Source of the DNA: Lichtheimia corymbifera B2541
Lineage: Eukaryota; Mucoromycota; Mucoromycetes; Mucorales; Lichtheimiaceae
NCBI GenBank assembly: GCA_000697475.1
Contig: JNEU01001076.1
Location: forward strand, 1-64,000
Direction of reading: 5' to 3'
Length of the DNA: 64,000 nt
Part shown: positions 58,898 to 64,000 of the stretch, one piece after another
Numbering within the stretch: the first letter of the stretch is position 1
How the letters are laid out: each line of letters opens with the position of its first letter
Translations under genes and position numbers: made by a program
The notes under the pieces: model-generated
Database searches by the model: none
Told to the model about the DNA's origin: nothing
Seen by the model: the letters and a program-made list of their open reading frames with translations, nothing else

Positions 58898-61470
58898 TCA
58901 GATCGGTTGTACATAGCACATGATATGTCTATTTTTTGGTACGATGGGGGGGGTAAAGAAAATATTGTGTCGAGGGCAGCTATCTACTTCGTCTTGGGTA
59001 TCAATAAGCTCACAAAGTCGGTCAAGATCTTGTCGAATATCCATAGCTGATTGTGCTTCGATGGCGATGTTCAAGATATTGTGCTGTAGAAAAAAAAATC
59101 AAGACCAGCGATTAACTTCATACTGTCACTCTATAATAAGCTGCCACATTCCATACCTGATAGGCAAACAAGAGATTCAATGTCGCTTTGAACTCAACGA
59201 AATCCTTAGGAGCCTTGCGTAACCTTAATATGCCGAGTATCTTGCCATGATATACCCCTTCAACGTCAATCAAAAGGTACATCATGTACCCGACCATGCC
59301 TACAGGACCAAGTTAGTTCTCATTGCTATCATGTTTTTCCTTCTTTCATCAACTCACCAATCCAGTCCATGGCTACAATGTGATCGAAATCTTTTGCAGA
59401 GTTGAGTGCCTGCAGGTGTCCGAGAATCGCACCATTTGTACGTAGGTTTTTACATTGCTGTTCAAGGGCTAAGCCCGGAGAAGTCAATGGTTTCTTAATT
59501 TCAATGCTGCTAAGCTCAATATCCTTGGGACCCGATTTGATCAGCAAGTCGACCTTTCGTCCAAGCAAAGTTCCAGTTGCATTCTCTCCGTACACGATTT
59601 CATTGTATTGCCGCACTGATTGTGTACAATCGCTTGTGTGTTCCCCGCTATTCAAAAGAAAACAAAGGAAAAAAGGTCAATGCCCAATATTCTGTTACCA
59701 GCTTCTTTTATAATTACTTACTCTACAAGCTTTATTTGGGTCCAACGGAAGATCTCCTCCAGTATGGAAGCAATACGACGTGTGGTTGTGGCCTCCGACT
59801 CCTCTGACGTATGTGATCCCATGGATTCCAACCTAGTAAATGGAGCATCATGACAAGCGATATTAGCTGAAGCACTAAAACATCAGATACGCGGAAACTT
59901 TGGAACTTACAGTTATGATTTTTAGCACCCTGTATCCTTGATGAGTGCGACCGCTCTTCTCCAAAAATGGCCTCTTTAGTTCATCAATCAACATGAGGGT
60001 CTCTTCCACATTGCTGTTGCTTCTATTATTGCCGTGAAATAGAGTCCTGCTTCAGCAACCGTTTCTTTTGCTTGCACCATATACTTACAATTTGGTATTG
60101 ATTTTGTCCAATAAATCATGGGAATCTTGATGCAGACCACGGGTACGGAAACTTGTGACCAGCTCATCAAGGCGATCTTCATGATTACTCCTCGTTATAT
60201 ATGGTTTGACTTTGTCGTACTGACTCCGGTTCATAGTGTTGACGATCCCAGATAGAGAAAGTCTAGAAAACAAATGATAAATGCGTTAGCCATGGGAATC
60301 GCTTGCATTATAGGAATGACTCACTTGAGGACTGGTAGATCTTCAGGACTCAACGGCGACTTCAATAACTTGGCGATAAAGGGAATCAAGGACAAGTTGA
60401 TATCCAGAAACGGGTTGCCTTCATTCATTTCCTCCAAAAGTTGATGCTTTTTCTCTTTCCATTGAATACCAGCCAGCTATTAAAAAGCGATCAATGATAT
60501 TGCCTGCCTACCAATGAAAAAATTACCTTTGTATCACCCATTCCAAAGACAGTTTCGTTAATGCTGACATGGTGATACGGACTGGTACAAGGTGTGCTGT
60601 TGACACGGTGATGCGGACTGGTACAAGTTGTGCTGTTTTCATGCTGTGTGGGGTCCGACGGAAAATCTCTTCAATAATGGATACAATGCGAACGACGACT
60701 GGAAGCCGTCAAGTCACCGCTCTGGGAGTTGAGGGTGATACCCCTTCTGCCACCATCTGAAAACTGAAAAAAGGTGGGCTCTTGCCTGCCATTTGCAGAT
60801 GCTTCATGGGGAGAGGTAGCTACATCAAAAGTAACAAGGTGGTGTGTATGAGTAGTGGTGACTCATCAAACGACATGATCAAGTTTTACCTCATGATAAG
60901 GGCCCAATATCAATGATGGCCACGATACAAGAAGCACTAGGAATGTCCACAATGATCAGCACTTTTTCACAGGTTGAAAGGTGTGATTCACACAAACATT
61001 GAACAATTAACCTTGTAAGCAATCAAAGAAGGATGGAAAAGGAAAGAGACGAGTAGTAGAATGATGGGCGGCGACAACATCCTTTTATTGTGCATTGTGG
61101 GCGTGGGTATTTCTGTTTGCTGTTGGGGATGATGCATTGATAAATTGGTGCATGAGCTGATAAAGTGATGTGGCGTATGTATCAGGAGAGCCTTGGTGCA
61201 ATGTTGTCTATGCATACATCGGCAGGTGATAAGAAATCTATCAAGGAAATCAATCACTTGTACGCCTAATGCACATCCCCGTTATTATAAAGGTGACTTA
61301 CCATGTTATCAACCTGCTCTTGGTATTTTGGTGTGCGTGTTCGGTAAGCGGCGAGGATCAGAATACGTATTGTATATGTATGCATAGATTCATGGTCCTT
61401 ACACGGCCGATAATCGAATGTTTTTATTCCATCATGAAACTGGGTACACGTTGGAAGGATGTTGTTCATT
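58898..61470 (-). pseudogene. Multi-exon gene of an unnamed Mucoromycota-type family, probably degenerate
   Basis: Exon-like blocks on the minus strand: 58898-59083, 59157-59299, 59358-59647, 59722-59832, 59911-60013, 60089-60262, 60325-60476, a block ending at 60527, and upstream pieces near 61120-61460. The 3' exons join in one frame with good splice sites. They encode GRKVDLLIKSG, DIELSSIEIKKPLTSPG, LEQQCKNLRTNGAILG, MVGYMMYLLIDVEGVYHGKI and FKATLNLLFAYQ, ending ...CYVQPI. The D...E-x-K arrangement recalls PD-(D/E)xK nucleases, but that is only a suggestion. Upstream exons read LAGIQWKEKKHQLLEEMNE, NRSQYDKVKPYITRSNHEDR and LIDELKRPFLEKSGRTHQ. Breaks are seen at two places: the 59832/59911 join does not keep frame, and the segment with GITLNSQSGDLTASS shifts frame before RIVSIIEEIFRR. 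A 36-base tandem duplication lies at 60566-60637. Confidence 0.55.
60566..60637. repeat. Tandem duplication of 36 bases
   Basis: Units 60566-60601 and 60602-60637 differ at only a few positions. The length is a multiple of three, so reading frame is kept on both strands. The duplication lies inside the coding-like segment of the degenerate gene. Confidence 0.85.
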
Positions 61471-63414
61471 GAAAATTACGGGGGAATAGTAATAGGCATG
61501 GATCACACAACCAAATCGCCATCCTTGAGGAAGTACTGCACGCGATTCACGCAAATTCCGTTCGATCCAAGGACATCGCTTTCGTAGTTGCCCAGACTCG
61601 TACTTGCTCTCATCCATCCATTCTAAAGAAAGAAGGACCCTTTCATCTTCCAATCCTCAAAGAGTAACCATCAACATATCCCGAAGAGCCTGTCTTGTGC
61701 ACTGATGATGCCAAAGGCCAAAAGGTACAGGGTTGGGAGTTGAACCCAAGGTGATGATATGGTGGTGAACAAAGTTGGATTGTCTGAACGTCCATATCCA
61801 TCATGTCCTCCCACTCAAAGAATCTCTCAGTTGATAGTCAAATATGCGCGTGTCATCGTAAAATAAAGACATGTGTCGATCCTCATAGACTCCTCGTTAT
61901 CGCCTCAAAAGCGTTCCTGCTTGCAACGACTCATGCACAACGGATCCTTGTGAATGATAACGCCGTTGGTGCAGTTATTGTAGTCATGCATGGTGAATGA
62001 TGTTAATATGGATATGAGTGCTGCTGCTGTGGATAATAGAAAAGTGCGGCCGGTAATACAGATGTTGATAAAACGAAAACGAGTACTGCTGCTTCTGATA
62101 AAAATCTTGACCTTTCCATAATCCATCGTCTAATTCTTCCATCTTGATTTGGCCACCATAAACATGACGATGATGTAGATGCTGCCAATACAAGTGTTGT
62201 TGACCAGGGTACGGGTACTGACAAATATTCCACCATTGAAGGTACTGTGTGCATTGAAAAGACCACTTTTATTCCAGTCGAGAGACAGACACTGGAGAGC
62301 ATATGCGCGCATTGCGATTAGCAGCGATTTAATAAGACGCACGCCATCCATAAGACAAACCTTATAATCCTATCTATCACATCACGTACGTGAACGGCCT
62401 CTTGCTCATCCTGAAATATGTAACCAATCAGTAAAGTCGCTGTATCATCACCTCAACCATGTAACTGACCTCATTGACTTGAAGCATCATTGTCCTTTGA
62501 ATGCTTGTCCTTCTTGATAAAACGCAAGTCATAATCATCATCCCATTCCAATAACCGCATTCTACATATTATCCTTGTCAGTTACATATCCATTACCATG
62601 CTCATCACCGAGGACTCTACCTGTCACCAGTGTAAAAAGAAAGGATCCTTGTGCGTACCATGGATGTGTGAGTCGCCAGCTTCAAGTCTACAGCCTTCTC
62701 CACCTTGTTTGAGCACGCTTTGACATGTATCACTTGTTGCTTGTGCTATTCACTTCCTTTGGTGGTTGTCATTGCCGGCTTCAGTCGTACAGTGGGTTGT
62801 CCAACTTGTGTGTCTTGTAGACTGTCGCGTTTGTGAAAGAAAGGATAAAAGCAACCGCTCGTTTGTAAGGGTCTTTGGCACCATTCACATCGTGGCCATC
62901 ATGCTGTTCATATTCCTTTGGTCCAATCAGTCATTCAAATCCAAGAGGGCGTTGGTCGTGTCATGGTGTGGGATGGAGTGGAGCAAGAAGCGGGGGTTGA
63001 TGTGTTAGGTGGAATCTCTTTGTGAACAACGGGACTCATGCATAATGCTCTTTCAGGAAACTGTAAACAAAGCTGTATCACCTGCAATTTTCTTCTTGTT
63101 GAGGATGCGACCACAATAATGGATTTGTCTTTCCTTGAAAGTGAGTAACATGTGTTCTCATGTTCATAACATAGTGCCACAAGGAACCATCTCGTAGAGA
63201 GGTGGTGAGAGCGCGCTGTCGGGAAAATGACAGTTTTTCATGCATCAAAATGGGCCCATTGTTTACACTCGGTCCTCGTTATGGACAGCACAAAAGCATA
63301 TTGCCATCATCCTTTAAAGCGCATATCAACACAACAACAGCACCCACAACTTTTTCTCTTTCTCTTTCCTCCCGGTTGTGCTTGCTCGTATCCTGTAATT
63401 CGAAACGTACTATC
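61471..63414. other. Unassigned region, possible exon remnants
   Basis: No complete gene is supported. On the minus strand several short stretches read like exons: 61500-61653 (ESKYESGQLRKRCPWIERN or, in another frame, a tail ending KDGDLVV), 62330-62410 (DEQEAVHVRDVIDRII after an acceptor-like site), and a Tyr/Gln/His-rich frame at 61984-62193. On the plus strand 62598-62726 encodes 42 residues with a CHQCKKKGSLC cysteine pattern. None chains into a gene. The stretch may include the 5' part of the degenerate family member to its left. Confidence 0.35.
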
Positions 63415-63933
63415 ATGACAGACCGCGATTTCTATTATCGTATCGATGATGAACAAGAGCTTCTGCCACCAGATGGACCACCACCGCCTTATAGGTCCGG
63501 GAATATGAGAAGCACCAAGACCCTGCATGCACGTCCCACGTTTTGGAGCCCAAGGCAACCTCCCAATAGAGATTGGAAAACCATGGCCATGCGTGGCAAA
63601 CGGCTAGTCAACACATTACGACAGCCATCACCTACTTCAGCTGACCAACATCAGCATCGACCTGTTTCTACCTTGTTTGATTCACCACCTGCCTATGAAG
63701 ACATCACAGATAATAGGGGTTTCAATGGCCATCCAATGGACCCTAGAGCCATCCGTGAGTCTCTTACCAATTCAGCTCAACACCATCATCATAGGCAGTC
63801 ATCAGCACTGCAGCAGCATTTCACCACACGTCCAAGACGAACATCATCAGCATCACCAGCAATGACAATCCCCTCGGTAACCTCTTCTATCACTCGAACC
63901 CGCCATCATAATGATAAATGCACGATCATGTAA
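63415..63933 (+). CDS. Small disordered protein with PPxY motifs and a CaaX box
   Basis: Single exon, 172 residues from the ATG of MTDRDFYYRIDDEQE; the frame is open upstream to 63202 but that part looks like untranslated leader (CT-rich, low quality as protein). Two PPxY motifs are visible: PPPPYRSG near residue 28 and SPPAYEDI near residue 90. They are typical ligands for WW domains of Nedd4/Rsp5 ubiquitin ligases. The protein ends HNDKCTIM: Cys-Thr-Ile-Met is a CaaX box with Met last, favouring farnesylation and membrane attachment. The rest is Pro, His, Arg and Ser-rich and disordered. A membrane-tethered adaptor for an Rsp5-type ligase is a reasonable hypothesis; no named family is recognised. 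Confidence 0.7.
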   Translation: MTDRDFYYRIDDEQELLPPDGPPPPYRSGNMRSTKTLHARPTFWSPRQPPNRDWKTMAMRGKRLVNTLRQPSPTSADQHQHRPVSTLFDSPPAYEDITDNRGFNGHPMDPRAIRESLTNSAQHHHHRQSSALQQHFTTRPRRTSSASPAMTIPSVTSSITRTRHHNDKCTIM

Positions 63934-64000
63934 TAAACATCCCTTCTTCCTCTGCTGTCACACAACAAGTCTACTGTTCAATGGGGTCCTTGTTGCCTTG

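Noticed and set aside
61970..62200. Tyr/Gln/His-rich minus-strand frame as a gene
   Set aside because: Low complexity, no supported splice partners, and competing frames of equal length over the same bases.

Overview
This window is eukaryotic, from an intron-rich, compact fungal chromosome. Genes carry many short GT-AG introns of about 50-70 bases, and coding genes lie a few hundred bases apart on both strands. Several genes point to Mucoromycota, most likely order Mucorales: a secreted CotH-family protein, a fused lycopene cyclase/phytoene synthase (carRP type), a Chs4/Skt5-like Sel1 protein with a CaaX box, and a family of decayed multicopy genes of unknown function. I cannot name the genus from sequence alone. 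No rRNA, tRNA, CRISPR array or prokaryotic operon was recognised.

Left part (1-19.4 kb) is dense with housekeeping genes. In order: a CotH-like secreted protein, a Myb/SANT-like coiled-coil protein, NADH-cytochrome b5 reductase, a mitochondrial-type PPR protein, ATG9, a trehalose phosphorylase-type GT4 enzyme (with an apparent 7-nt microexon), an Atg38/NRBF2-like MIT/coiled-coil protein, and COP9 signalosome subunit 1. ATG9 and the Atg38-like gene would both act early in autophagy, on membrane supply and the PI3-kinase complex.

Middle part (19.4-51 kb): a gene-like unknown stretch and a repeat array (20.6-21.3 kb), a peroxisomal (PTS1) acyl/coumaroyl-CoA-type ligase, ribosomal protein eS4, a Chs4-like chitin synthase activator, a sugar transporter, a folliculin/Lst7-type protein, a long 4.5-kb gene-poor stretch, a C2H2 zinc-finger factor, a proline-rich unknown protein, a mitochondrial-type beta carbonic anhydrase, an Atf/CREB-type bZIP factor, an ABHD11-like hydrolase, an AT-hook protein, and carRP. 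Nutrient sensing and transport (folliculin, hexose transporter, trehalose turnover), chromatin and transcription factors, and carotenoid synthesis are therefore interspersed rather than clustered.

Right part (51-63.4 kb) is gene-poor and repeat-rich. Two diverged copies of a multi-exon Mucoromycota-type gene family (53.8-54.8 kb and 58.9-61.5 kb, both with disabling lesions) flank a block of nested inverted repeats. That block holds a 1.25-kb palindrome whose arms look identical by eye, about six copies of a ~97-bp element with 16-bp terminal inverted repeats, and two foldback units in direct orientation. An inverted relative of part of this block sits 35 kb away at 20.6-21.3 kb. The window ends with a small CaaX/PPxY protein gene. 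Exon borders below were chosen by hand from splice signals and reading frame; no alignment or transcript data were available.
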